Source: JBBKWQ01 sp037969115
GTDB taxonomy: Bacteria; Actinomycetota; Acidimicrobiia; Acidimicrobiales; Ilumatobacteraceae
DNA length: 30,707 bases
Direction: 5' to 3'
NCBI GenBank assembly: GCA_037969115.1
Contig: JBBKWQ010000096.1
Location: 1 to 30,707 of the forward strand
Numbering within the stretch: the stretch's first letter is position 1; every line of letters starts with the position of its first letter. Positions 1-8,340 of the stretch are shown here, one piece after another. The notes under the pieces were generated by a model. That model was not told the origin of the DNA. It worked only from the letters and a program-made list of their open reading frames with translations, and did not search any database. The position numbers and the translations under genes are program-made.

Positions 1-365
1 AGCAGCACGCCTTCCACCACTGCTTGCGCGGCGACGCCCGGTTCGGCGCCGACGTCGACGAGGTTGGTCGCGATGTGCGCTCGCTTGCCGACAGCCCGGA
101 CGAAGGCCGCGGCGGCATCGCGCAACGCATTCGAGGTAGGTGACGCGCCGACGCCCACGGCGACCACGGTGGGGCCGTCGGCGCGTGGAATCACGAGCGC
201 TTCACCGACGCTCCCCTTGAAACCGTGGTCGGTGAGCGCCGCCCGGTTCAACCCGAGCTGGCGTGGCACCGCTCCGGCGGGTGCGACCGCGAGTCCGATC
301 GCGTCGGCCCCACGTGGGGCCGTGCGGACGACGGAGACAACAGCAACTGATTCGACTACGGACAT
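1..365 (-). CDS. pepA: Leucyl aminopeptidase (M17 family), N-terminal part, truncated by window edge
   Basis: Only the first 121 residues are inside the window. They read as the N-terminal macro-like domain of M17 leucyl aminopeptidases, with the typical phrases LVIPRADGPTVVAVGVG and DAAAAFVRAVG. The catalytic two-metal C-terminal domain would lie to the left of position 1 and cannot be seen. M17 enzymes remove N-terminal residues from peptides in the cytoplasm. The ATG at 365 is preceded by CAGACT and a 6-nt spacer, which fits the leaderless promoter pattern of this window. The gene is divergent from the amino acid uptake operon. The family call rests on the N-domain alone, so it is good but not certain. 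Confidence 0.75.
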   Translation of the reverse strand, partial: MSVVESVAVVSVVRTAPRGADAIGLAVAPAGAVPRQLGLNRAALTDHGFKGSVGEALVIPRADGPTVVAVGVGASPTSNALRDAAAAFVRAVGKRAHIATNLVDVGAEPGVAAQAVVEGVL

Positions 366-371
366 TCGCAC

Positions 372-377
372 AGTCTG
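372..377 (-). promoter_or_regulatory. -10 element of pepA (leaderless type)
   Basis: CAGACT lies 6 nt before the ATG at 365. It matches the window's TANNNT pattern except for C in the first place. The same hexamer and spacing occur before the HD hydrolase gene at 13157. Confidence 0.35.
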
Positions 378-492
378 GCCGACGAGCACACCGGTCGACA
401 CATGCTGCCCCAACCGACTGCGTGTCGAACGGCGTCCGACCTCACTCGGCCTCGTCGGCTTTGTGTGCTCGTGCGCGACGGTTTGTTATGGT

Positions 493-520
493 CGTTCAAC
501 CGCTGGCGCGACTTTGAACG
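493..520. promoter_or_regulatory. Inverted repeat upstream of aapJ, possible operator
   Basis: CGTTCAA (493-499) and TTGAACG (514-520) form a perfect 7-bp inverted repeat with a 14-nt spacer. It lies just after a possible -10 (TATGGT, 487-492) and 73 bp before aapJ. It could be a regulator site or a leader hairpin. The evidence is symmetry and position only. Confidence 0.3.
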
Positions 521-592
521 TGCGGCGGCGTGAATGCACACACAACGACGAAGCAACTGATGCTTCGATCGCAGATACTCCGAGGAGGAGAC

Positions 593-1750
593 ATGGTTCG
601 TAGGGGGACACCCACGAAATGGAAGCAAATGGCCGCGGCCGTTGCCGGACTGGCGTTGATCGCCGGCGCGTGCGGCGGAAGCGACGACACCGCCGATACC
701 AGCGGTGATTCGGTTGCAACCGAGGATTCGGCTGCCACCGGCGACACTGAGGCGACCGGCGACACCACAGGCACCGACGAGGTCGAAGCCACGCAGACCG
801 GGGGACGTCTGCAGACGGTGAAGGACCGCGGCACAGTCATCTGTGGCGGCAACGACGGTCTGGCCGGCTTCGGCGTGGTCGATGACGCCGGCGCGTACTC
901 TGGTTTCGACATCGACTTCTGTCGAGTCGTCGCCGCTGCGGTACTCGGCGATGCCAGCGCCATCGAGATCGTGCCGCTCTCTGCCGATGCGCGCTTCACG
1001 GCGCTGCAGTCCGGTGAGGTCGACGTACTCATCCGCAACACCACGTGGACGGCTACCCGCGACGGCAACGAAGGATCGAACTTCTTGTTCACCACCTTCT
1101 ACGACGGCCAGGGCATGATGGTTCCGGCAGCAAGTGGCTTCACGACGCTCGAGGAACTCGCCGATGCGAGCATCTGCGTGCAGTCGGGTACCACCACCGA
1201 GCTGAACCTCACCTCGGTGTTCAACGCTCGCGGTATTCCCTTCACTCCGGTCGTGTTCGAAGAGAACACGCAGCTCCAGCCGGCCTATGAGGCCGGTCAG
1301 TGCGAAGCCTGGACGTCCGACGCCTCGCAGCTCGCTGCGTTCAAGTCGACCATCGAAGGCGCCGGCGGTGCCGACCAGTTCATCATGGCCGAGGTCATCT
1401 CGAAGGAACCCCTCGGGCCCGTCGTTTCCGACGGTGACACCGAGTGGGCACAGGCAGTGAACTGGGCCACGATGGCCCCCGTTCAAGCTTGGGAATTCGG
1501 CCTCGACTCCACCAACATCGCCAGCTACAGCGGCGACGACCCGGAAATCCAGCGGTTCCTCGGCCAGACCGACGGCTTCGACCCAGGCCTCGGCCTGCCG
1601 GCCGACTTCGCAGTTCAAGCCGTGTCGCAGGTGGGTAACTACGAGGAGATCTACACGAACAACATCGTGCCGATCGGTCTCACGCTCGATGGTTCGCCCA
1701 ACGATCTGTGGACCAACGGTGGCCTCATGTACGTGCCGCCGTTCCGCTGA
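593..1750 (+). CDS. aapJ: Polar/general L-amino acid ABC transporter, substrate-binding lipoprotein (AapJ/BztA type)
   Basis: The 385-residue product is the extracytoplasmic binding component of a PAAT-family amino acid importer. The N-terminus has two arginines, a hydrophobic stretch and a lipobox (LIAGAC), so it should be lipid-anchored after cleavage. A Thr/Asp/Glu/Gly-rich linker of about 50 residues follows. The core shows AapJ/BztA hallmarks: LQTVKDRGTVICGGNDGLAGF, FDIDFCRVVAAAVLGD, LSADARFTALQSGEVDVL, RNTTWT and FYDGQGMMV. The ATG at 593 is chosen because GAGGAGG sits 3-9 nt upstream (582-588); an in-frame ATG at 530 lacks a ribosome site and would spoil the signal peptide. It is first in the order J-Q-M-P, as in the Rhizobium aap operon. 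The exact amino acid range is not visible. Confidence 0.92.
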   Translation: MVRRGTPTKWKQMAAAVAGLALIAGACGGSDDTADTSGDSVATEDSAATGDTEATGDTTGTDEVEATQTGGRLQTVKDRGTVICGGNDGLAGFGVVDDAGAYSGFDIDFCRVVAAAVLGDASAIEIVPLSADARFTALQSGEVDVLIRNTTWTATRDGNEGSNFLFTTFYDGQGMMVPAASGFTTLEELADASICVQSGTTTELNLTSVFNARGIPFTPVVFEENTQLQPAYEAGQCEAWTSDASQLAAFKSTIEGAGGADQFIMAEVISKEPLGPVVSDGDTEWAQAVNWATMAPVQAWEFGLDSTNIASYSGDDPEIQRFLGQTDGFDPGLGLPADFAVQAVSQVGNYEEIYTNNIVPIGLTLDGSPNDLWTNGGLMYVPPFR

Positions 1751-1770
1751 TCAGCACCTGGAACACCAGC

Positions 1771-1786
1771 CTGTTCAACTGAACAG
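1771..1786. promoter_or_regulatory. 16-bp palindrome after aapJ
   Basis: CTGTTCA-AC-TGAACAG is a perfect 7-bp inverted repeat with a 2-nt centre, 20 bp after the aapJ stop. It shares the GTTCAA core with the repeat upstream of aapJ (493-520). Its role is unknown; it could be an operator half of the same regulator or part of a processing signal. Confidence 0.3.
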
Positions 1787-1795
1787 CTTCTGAAC

Positions 1796-1827
1796 GGTCG
1801 GGGTCGGCCTGGGGGCCGGCCCCGACC
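1796..1827 (+). terminator. Strong intra-operon hairpin between aapJ and aapQ
   Basis: A 14-bp GC-rich stem (1796-1809 with 1814-1827, one G-U pair) closes a 4-nt loop. No T-run follows. Such a structure after a binding-protein gene usually stabilises or attenuates the transcript, so the binding protein is made in excess of the membrane parts. That role is inferred from position. Confidence 0.55.
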
Positions 1828-1928
1828 TCAGCGAACGCTCGGGCAACATTGCTCGAGCGACACCGAACACGAAACAGCACACAATTTCACAATCGATTTC
1901 CAATGGGGGCAATCGTGGGGGACACTCG

Positions 1929-3140
1929 ATGACGGCGCCGGCACAGGCCGGGCGACCGCCATTTTGGCGCAATGTCGAAGTTCTGAAGGTTCTGGCACAA
2001 GTTGCGTCGATCATCGGAGTCGGCATGCTGCTGTGGTGGTTGATCGGCAACCTGCTGAGAAACCTCGAAGCACAGGGCATTCCGACGGGTTTCGGCTTCA
2101 TCGACGATCCGTCGGGATTCGCCGTCCGAGACTCGTCGTTCGAACCGTCGTCGCCCATCTGGAGGTTGATCCTCGTCGGCGTGCAGAACACGTTCGCCTC
2201 GGCATTGGTGGGCATCATCATTGCCCTGATGCTGGGCGTGGTCGTCGGCATCGGTCGGCTGTCGACGAACTGGATCGTGAACAAGCTCTCGACGTTGTAT
2301 GTCGAGACGTTCCGCAACATTCCGCCGCTCGTGATCATCGTGTTCGTCGGCAGCGCACTGTTCGTGAACAACACGGGCCTGCCGGCCTTCACCCCGACGT
2401 CGCCACCGAAGCTCGTCAAGGTGCCGGGCACCGAGAACAACTTCATGATCCTCAGCAAGAGCCGCCTCGGATTCCCGTCGTTCGCCAACGACGGAAGCAC
2501 GGGCATCTTCTGGCTCCTGATGCTCGCCGCCGTCGTCGTGGGCATCTTCGTGTGGCGTTGGCGCACCAAGGTCAACATCGCCACCGGCCAGGCGCACCAT
2601 CGGGTGCTGTACTTCGTCGGGACCGTGTTCGCCATCGGACTCGTCAGCTTCATCGCCACCGGTGGACCGCTGCGCATGTCATGGCCCTCGGTGTCGGAGA
2701 GCGGCCGCATCATCGAAGGCGGCCTCACGACCAACGATGCCTACATCGCACTCACGGTGGCGCTCGGCCTCTACACGGCCAGCCACATCGCCGAAATCAT
2801 TCGCGGCTCGATCCTGGCGGTCGCCAAGGGTCAGAACGAGGCGGCCAATGCCCTGGCTCTGAGCGGATTCCAGCGTTATCGCTTCATCGTGCTCCCTCAG
2901 GCCTTCCGCATCGCCATCCCGGCGATCATCAACCAGTTCCTCAACCTCACCAAGAACACGTCACTGGCGGTTGTCGTTGCCTACCCCGATGTCACCGGCG
3001 TGATCAGAACCGCGATCGGCAACGGTCAGCCGGCAACTCAGATGGTGATGGCTCTCATGTTGATCTACCTCACGTTCTCGCTCACGATCTCACTGGTGTT
3101 GAACCTCGTGAATCGAAACTTCCAAGTGGTGGGGAGGTGA
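1929..3140 (+). CDS. aapQ: Amino acid ABC transporter permease (AapQ type)
   Basis: The 403-residue membrane protein is a HisM/GlnP-family permease of the larger Aap/Bzt type. A first membrane helix lies near residues 20-45. The family core appears as VGVQNTFASALVGIIIAL and YVETFRNIPPLVIIVF. After a long insert, typical of AapQ, comes the EAA loop that contacts the ATPase (GQNEAANALALSGFQ, then LPQAFRIAIPAIINQ). A G-rich ribosome site (GGGGGA, about 1917-1922) precedes the ATG. It ends 4 bp before aapM, so the two permeases are probably translationally linked and form a heterodimer. Confidence 0.9.
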   Translation: MTAPAQAGRPPFWRNVEVLKVLAQVASIIGVGMLLWWLIGNLLRNLEAQGIPTGFGFIDDPSGFAVRDSSFEPSSPIWRLILVGVQNTFASALVGIIIALMLGVVVGIGRLSTNWIVNKLSTLYVETFRNIPPLVIIVFVGSALFVNNTGLPAFTPTSPPKLVKVPGTENNFMILSKSRLGFPSFANDGSTGIFWLLMLAAVVVGIFVWRWRTKVNIATGQAHHRVLYFVGTVFAIGLVSFIATGGPLRMSWPSVSESGRIIEGGLTTNDAYIALTVALGLYTASHIAEIIRGSILAVAKGQNEAANALALSGFQRYRFIVLPQAFRIAIPAIINQFLNLTKNTSLAVVVAYPDVTGVIRTAIGNGQPATQMVMALMLIYLTFSLTISLVLNLVNRNFQVVGR

Positions 3141-3144
3141 CAGC

Positions 3145-4734
3145 ATGAGTTCTGAATGGGGATCCACCGTCGTACCCGGCGAAGGCAGCGGCGACATCAT
3201 GCACGCCCTCGCCGAGAAAGACGCACCACCGGTCCATCGCAGGAAGCCTCCCGCCGAATGGGCTCGCGACAACTTGTTCAACAACTGGTACAGCAGCATC
3301 TTCAGCGTCGTGTTCAGCGTTGTCTCGCTGTACGTGCTGTACCGCTCCGCGCGATTCGTCGTCATCACGGGCGAGTGGCTGCCGGTACGGAACAACCTCG
3401 AACTGTTCATGATCGGGCTCTTCCCACGCGAAGAACGCAACCGACTGATCGCCAACGTCTTGATGATCACCGGTGCCGTCGGGCTCGCCGTCGGGTGGAT
3501 CCGGGCGAGCGCAGTCGACCGATCCGAACTGGCAGGCACCGAACTGGTGCGCTCGTCGCCTCGTGAGCTGTTCGGCAGCTATTGGGCGATCGGCGCATTC
3601 GTCGCCGCGATCATGATCGTCGGCGTCCGAAGCATCGGCCCGTGGCTGTTGTTGGGCGCTTGCCTCGTGATTGCAATCGTGGCCTTCCAGATCTCGTCGC
3701 GTCTGCCCAAGGCATTTCGTCCAGCATCGCTGTCGGCCGCAGGGCTGCTCGGCTCGCTCGGTTTCCAGATGCTGAGCGGATCGGGCGGTCTGGCATGGCT
3801 CTTCCTCACCTTGGCCATGGTGCCCGTGCTGTTCGATCTGGTCTCGCAGTACTCCGACTCACTGCCGGGAACGGTCGGATGGGTCGGCACCGCGCTCGGC
3901 GCGGCCGCGACCATCTGGATACTCAGCCGAGACGGTCTCGGATTGTTCTCCCTCGGGTTGATCGTCGCTACGGTCTCGGCAGCAATCGCGTCGCGAACCA
4001 ACAACGGCACCGGGCTCCGACTCGGTGCTCTCGTCATCGCCGGGTTGGTCATGTGGCGGGTCGCCGGGTTGATCGGCATCGAGAACCTCGATTGGGACGA
4101 ATGGGGCGGGTTCTACATGAACCTGCTCGCGGCATCGGTGGCAATCGTGCTTGCGTTCCCCTTCGGCCTACTCCTCGCGCTCGCCCGTCGGTCGAAGCTG
4201 CCCGCCGTGCGCTGGATGGCGACCGCATACATCGAACTGATCCGTGGTGTTCCGTTGATCTCGCTGCTCCTGATGGCTCGATTCTTCCTGGGCTTCTTCC
4301 TCGACTCCGACACTCCTCTGTCACTGCCCACCCGAGCGTTCGCCGCGATCACGCTGTTCTCGGCGGCGTACATCGCCGAGATCGTTCGGGGCGGCCTCCA
4401 GGCTGTTCCGTCCGGTCAGAACGAGGCCGGCCAGGCGCTCGGGCTGCCCGCCGCAGGCATCACGCGCCTGCTGGTGTTGCCGCAGGCATTGCGAGCCGTC
4501 ATCCCGGCGATGGTCGGTCAGTTCATCTCGCTGTTCAAGGACACGAGCCTGCTCGTCATCATCTCGGTGCTCGAGTTCGTCGGAGTCCGCGACATCGTCC
4601 ATGCCCAGGAAGCATTCCGCAGCATCGGATTCGCCGAGACGCTCGTGTTCATCGCATTCGGCTTCTGGGCGTTCAGCTTCACGATGTCTCGCGAGAGCCA
4701 ACGGCTCGAACGTCGTCTGTCGGTGAGCAACTGA
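3145..4734 (+). CDS. aapM: Amino acid ABC transporter permease (AapM type), enlarged
   Basis: The 529-residue permease pairs with AapQ. The C-terminal 200 residues carry the family core: MNLLAASVAIVLAFPFGLLL, AYIELIRGVPLISLLL and the EAA loop GQNEAGQALGLPAAG followed by LPQALRAVIPAMVGQ. It is about 140 residues longer than usual for AapM. The extra length is a hydrophobic block at roughly residues 145-310 with several predicted membrane helices. The start has GGGGAGGTGAC upstream (3130-3140). The first 35 residues are polar and cytoplasmic-looking. The function is secure; the role of the extra block is unknown. Confidence 0.9.
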   Translation: MSSEWGSTVVPGEGSGDIMHALAEKDAPPVHRRKPPAEWARDNLFNNWYSSIFSVVFSVVSLYVLYRSARFVVITGEWLPVRNNLELFMIGLFPREERNRLIANVLMITGAVGLAVGWIRASAVDRSELAGTELVRSSPRELFGSYWAIGAFVAAIMIVGVRSIGPWLLLGACLVIAIVAFQISSRLPKAFRPASLSAAGLLGSLGFQMLSGSGGLAWLFLTLAMVPVLFDLVSQYSDSLPGTVGWVGTALGAAATIWILSRDGLGLFSLGLIVATVSAAIASRTNNGTGLRLGALVIAGLVMWRVAGLIGIENLDWDEWGGFYMNLLAASVAIVLAFPFGLLLALARRSKLPAVRWMATAYIELIRGVPLISLLLMARFFLGFFLDSDTPLSLPTRAFAAITLFSAAYIAEIVRGGLQAVPSGQNEAGQALGLPAAGITRLLVLPQALRAVIPAMVGQFISLFKDTSLLVIISVLEFVGVRDIVHAQEAFRSIGFAETLVFIAFGFWAFSFTMSRESQRLERRLSVSN

Positions 4735-4810
4735 TGACATTCGTTCCGCACGCTTCACGTCCCGCACACCTCAACCTCGTTACCCGTTCTTCGATCGAAG
4801 GAGCAATCTC

Positions 4811-5590
4811 ATGAGCGACACCGTGTTCGCCGACGCCACCAAGATGATGGGCAAGTCGGATCAAGTGATGATCGAAGTCATCGACATGAACAAGTTCTTC
4901 GGCGACTTCCACGCGCTCACCGACGTCAACCTGCGCGTCGGCCTCCAAGAAGTGGTGGTCGTGATCGGTCCGTCGGGCTCCGGCAAGTCCACCTTGATCC
5001 GCTGCATCAACCGGCTCGAGAAGCACAACAGCGGACGGATCTTCGTCGACGGCGTAGAACTGGGCGACGACATTCGCAATATCCAGGCGATCCGCCGCGA
5101 GACGGGCATGGTGTTCCAGTCCTTCAACCTGTTCCCGCACCTCACGGTGCTCGACAACATCACGCTCGCGCCACGCCAGGTGCGCAAGATCCCCAAGGCA
5201 GAGGCGGAAGAGGCAGCCATGGCGCTGCTCGAACGGGTGAAGATCCCACTGCAGGCACGCAAGTTTCCGGGCCAGTTGTCGGGCGGTCAGCAACAGCGCG
5301 TGGCCATCGCACGCACGTTGGCGATGCGGCCCAAGGTGGTGTTGTTCGACGAGCCGACCTCCGCGCTCGACCCCGAAATGGTCAAGGAAGTGCTCGACAC
5401 GATGAAGGACCTCGCCGAAGAGGGCATGACGATGATCTGTGTGACCCACGAGATGGGCTTCGCCCGTGAGGTCGCCGACCGTGTGGTGTTCATGGCCGAT
5501 GGCATGATCGTCGAGGTGGTCACACCCGAGCACTTCTTCGACAACCCGCAGGAAGACCGCACCAAGCTGTTCTTGTCACAGATTCTCTGA
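4811..5590 (+). CDS. aapP: Amino acid ABC transporter ATP-binding protein (AapP/GlnQ type)
   Basis: The 259-residue ATPase drives the AapQM permease. Visible motifs, in order: Walker A GPSGSGKST near residue 56, Q-loop MVFQSFNLFPHLTVLDN, signature LSGGQQQRVAIARTLA, Walker B VVLFDEPTSALDPEMV, and H-loop VTHEMGF. Length and motif spacing are normal for the PAAT family. The ATG at 4811 has AAGGAG (4798-4803) upstream. That site overlaps a 12-bp palindrome CTTCGATCGAAG (4789-4800), which could form a small hairpin and lower initiation. The 76-bp gap after aapM shows no promoter I can support. Confidence 0.94.
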   Translation: MSDTVFADATKMMGKSDQVMIEVIDMNKFFGDFHALTDVNLRVGLQEVVVVIGPSGSGKSTLIRCINRLEKHNSGRIFVDGVELGDDIRNIQAIRRETGMVFQSFNLFPHLTVLDNITLAPRQVRKIPKAEAEEAAMALLERVKIPLQARKFPGQLSGGQQQRVAIARTLAMRPKVVLFDEPTSALDPEMVKEVLDTMKDLAEEGMTMICVTHEMGFAREVADRVVFMADGMIVEVVTPEHFFDNPQEDRTKLFLSQIL

Positions 5591-5625
5591 TCGTGTGCCG
5601 ACGTACGCGCGGCGACGACTTCCAG

Positions 5626-5631
5626 CACAAT
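5626..5631 (+). promoter_or_regulatory. -10 element of the yceI-like gene (leaderless type)
   Basis: CACAAT lies 7 nt before the ATG at 5639, a good match to TATAAT. It decides the start: transcription would begin at or near 5639, so the ATG at 5630 lies upstream of the transcript. Confidence 0.5.
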
Positions 5632-5638
5632 GGTCGAC

Positions 5639-6514
5639 ATGAACGACACGCCTGTGGAATCCAACGACGAGATCGCCGGGTCTGGACGGTTCCCGAAGTG
5701 GCTCAAGTACGGCGTCTTCGCACTGATTGCGGTGGTCCTTGTCGGATACGGCCTGATCTTCCTCTACGCGAAGGTCCTCAACGACAGCCCCGACGAGCTG
5801 ACGGCCGCTGATCTGGCCGCTGCCCTCGACGTTGCCGACACGACGGCCGCAGCGGGTGAGGAGCCGTCGGCCACCGAAGCCGCGACGACCGACGCACCGA
5901 CGACCGACGCACCGGCCACCGACGTCGCTGCCGATGACACGGTTGCCGCAACAGCCGCACCGGCCGAGACGGGGGCGACCGCATCACCCACCGGCGACGG
6001 TCCTCAATGGGAGGTCACCGACGCGTCGGAACTGGGCTATCGCGTGAAGGAGATCTTGTTCGGCGTCGACGCCGAGGGCGTCGGTCGTACGAACCAGATC
6101 ACAGGATCGCTCACCATCGACGCGACCACGGTGACGTCAGCAACATTCGAGGTCGACGTCGCGTCGATCACGTCCGACGAGAGCCGACGCGACAATCAGT
6201 TCCGTGGGCGCATCATGTCGACCGACGAGTTCCCCACCGCCACGTTCACGCTCACCCGACCCATCGAGCTCGGCGTCGAAGCAGAAGAGGGTGCCGCCGT
6301 CTCGACGACAGCGACCGGAGACCTGACGCTGCGAGGTGTCACCAACACCGTGACCTTCGACGTCACCGCGGAGCTCGCAGACGGCCGAATCGGCGTCTTG
6401 GGCAACATTCCGGTCGTGTTCGCCGACTACGGCATCGACAACCCGTCCGCCGGCGGCATCACCACGGAAGACAACGGGCTGCTCGAGTTCGTCCTCATCT
6501 TCGAAATGTCCTGA
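5639..6514 (+). CDS. Membrane-anchored YceI-family protein
   Basis: The 291-residue product has a short cytoplasmic start, one membrane helix (about residues 22-45) and a long Ala/Thr/Asp-rich low-complexity linker (about 55-120). A C-terminal YceI lipocalin-like domain follows, starting at WEVTDASELGYRVKE and running through MSTDEFPTATFTL and GDLTLRGVTNTVTFDV to the end. YceI barrels bind isoprenoid or other long-chain lipids; the ligand here is not known. It should be exposed outside the membrane. ATG 5639 is preferred over 5630 because of the -10 box at 5626-5631. It is convergent with the ABC exporter genes, with 38 bp between them. Confidence 0.85.
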   Translation: MNDTPVESNDEIAGSGRFPKWLKYGVFALIAVVLVGYGLIFLYAKVLNDSPDELTAADLAAALDVADTTAAAGEEPSATEAATTDAPTTDAPATDVAADDTVAATAAPAETGATASPTGDGPQWEVTDASELGYRVKEILFGVDAEGVGRTNQITGSLTIDATTVTSATFEVDVASITSDESRRDNQFRGRIMSTDEFPTATFTLTRPIELGVEAEEGAAVSTTATGDLTLRGVTNTVTFDVTAELADGRIGVLGNIPVVFADYGIDNPSAGGITTEDNGLLEFVLIFEMS

Positions 6515-6552
6515 CCGGCGCGCTGCCACACAGACCTGCTCGGCGCAAGCGC

Positions 6553-8340
6553 TCACACGGAGGGTTGGGAGCGTTGCCACGCCGCTGCGAGCGCCGCGTA
6601 CCGACCACCGTCGACTCCGACGAGTTCACGATGGGTGCCACGTTCGACCAGCCGGCCACCCTCGGTGACCGCGATGCGGTCGGCGCGTTGCACCGTCGAG
6701 AGCCGGTGTGCCACCACGATCACGGTGCGCCCGTGCATCAGCCGTTCGAGCGCCGACTCCACCTCGGCCTCGGTACCCGGATCGAGGTTCGAGGTCGCTT
6801 CGTCGAGAACGAGTACTGCGGGATCGACGAGCGCTGCCCGTGCGAGCGATACGAGTTGCCGCTCGCCGGCCGACAAGCGAGATCCCCGCTCGCGCACCTC
6901 GGTGGCGAGTCCGTCCGGGAACGACTCGAACCGTTCGAGCGCGCCGATGGCGTCGAGCGCACGCCGGATGTCGTGGTCATCGGCATCGGGCCGAGCGAGA
7001 CGGAGATTGTCGGCGATCGTGCCGTCGAACAGAAAACCCTCTTGCGGTACGACCACGATGCGTTCACGCAGCGACATCAACGTGGCGTTGCGCAAGTCGA
7101 CATCGCCGTACGTGACCGACCCTCGGCTGGGGTCGTACAGTCGCGCGATCAGCTTCGCCAGCGTCGACTTCCCCGCGCCGGTCGCACCGACCAACGCAAC
7201 GCGTTCTCCCATGCCGACTCGCAGGCTCACTCCTCGGAGCGCCGCCCGATCGGTGCCGGGATAGGCGAAATCGATGTCGTGAACGACCAGTTCACCTTGC
7301 GCAGGAAGATCGACGGCACCGGGTCGCTCGTCGACCTCCGGCACCGTGTCGAGAATCGCATACATCTTGTTGAGTGAGGCAGCCGCCGACTGAACGGTGT
7401 TGTACAGCTGCGAGAGTTGCTGCACCGGCTCGAAGAGCCCCGACAGCAACAGGACGACGGCCACGACAGTGCCGACAGTGATGGTCGACCCGGCCAGCCA
7501 ACCTCCCCCGGCGATGGCCAGCGCAGCCGCCAGCACACCACAGAATTCGACCAAACCGAAGTACCAGGTGGACACCTTCACCGTGTGGAGGTGTGCGTCG
7601 TACAACTGACGGTTGGCCACCGCGAAGCGCCGGCTCTGCTCGGGTTCGCGGGCCGAGGCCTGGATCACGCGGACGCCACTGATTCCCTCTTGGAGCGCCG
7701 ACAGGTTCTGGCCGACGCGCTCGCGCACGTCGAGGTAGGCAAGGTTCGAGTCGCGTTGGAACTTGAACGACGCGAGTGCAATGACCGGCACGACCAACAG
7801 CGCGATCAGGGTGAGTTGCCACGACAGGAGGAGCAGCACGATGAGCGAGAACGTCACCACGATCGCAGCCGACACGAACTGGAGCAGACCCCACTGGACG
7901 AGGTCGGACATCGACTCGATGTCGGCGGTCATGCGCGCCACCAGGACGCCGGCCTTGTTGCGGTCGTAGAACGCCATCGACTGGCGTTGGATATGAGCGA
8001 ACAACCGGAGGCGGAGCACCCGCAGGAAACCTTCGCCGGCCCGGTTGATGAAGATGTACTGCTGCCGACCGCCGAGGTAGGCGACGATCGCGGCAGCCGC
8101 GTAGAACGCAATCGCCAGGTTCAGCGCCCGTGGGTTGTCGGCACGGATTCCGCTGTCGATGCCGTACTTGATCACCAATGGCCCCGCCACCGTGGTCACC
8201 GTGCCCATGGCCATGAAGGCGAGCGCGGCCAGCATCGTGCGCCGAAACGGGCGCGCCATCTTGGCTGCCCGTCGAATCACATGGCTCGCCTGCGTTCGGT
8301 CGAGACGATCCTCCGCCGTTACCCCGGACCCACGCATCAT
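6553..8340 (-). CDS. ABC exporter half-transporter, permease fused to ATPase (second subunit)
   Basis: The 595-residue protein has a six-helix type-1 exporter domain (about residues 30-320) and a C-terminal ATPase. Motifs: Walker A GATGAGKST, Q-loop VVPQEGFLFDG, signature variant LSAGERQLVSLAR, Walker B with catalytic glutamate (AVLVLDEATSNLDP), and H-loop VVAHRLSTV. Its ATG overlaps the stop of the upstream half by one base (TGATG), so the two were built as a translationally coupled heterodimer. This subunit keeps the catalytic Glu. The substrate (drug, lipid or peptide) cannot be read from sequence. If the partner is inactive, this half could be orphaned or could form a homodimer. Confidence 0.88.
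   Translation of the reverse strand: MMRGSGVTAEDRLDRTQASHVIRRAAKMARPFRRTMLAALAFMAMGTVTTVAGPLVIKYGIDSGIRADNPRALNLAIAFYAAAAIVAYLGGRQQYIFINRAGEGFLRVLRLRLFAHIQRQSMAFYDRNKAGVLVARMTADIESMSDLVQWGLLQFVSAAIVVTFSLIVLLLLSWQLTLIALLVVPVIALASFKFQRDSNLAYLDVRERVGQNLSALQEGISGVRVIQASAREPEQSRRFAVANRQLYDAHLHTVKVSTWYFGLVEFCGVLAAALAIAGGGWLAGSTITVGTVVAVVLLLSGLFEPVQQLSQLYNTVQSAAASLNKMYAILDTVPEVDERPGAVDLPAQGELVVHDIDFAYPGTDRAALRGVSLRVGMGERVALVGATGAGKSTLAKLIARLYDPSRGSVTYGDVDLRNATLMSLRERIVVVPQEGFLFDGTIADNLRLARPDADDHDIRRALDAIGALERFESFPDGLATEVRERGSRLSAGERQLVSLARAALVDPAVLVLDEATSNLDPGTEAEVESALERLMHGRTVIVVAHRLSTVQRADRIAVTEGGRLVERGTHRELVGVDGGRYAALAAAWQRSQPSV

Noticed and set aside
356..1618. A 420-codon open frame on the minus strand over aapJ
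   Set aside because: It lies antisense to a clear binding-protein gene with a lipobox and family motifs. Its translation is composition-biased without recognisable domains, a common effect in GC-rich DNA.
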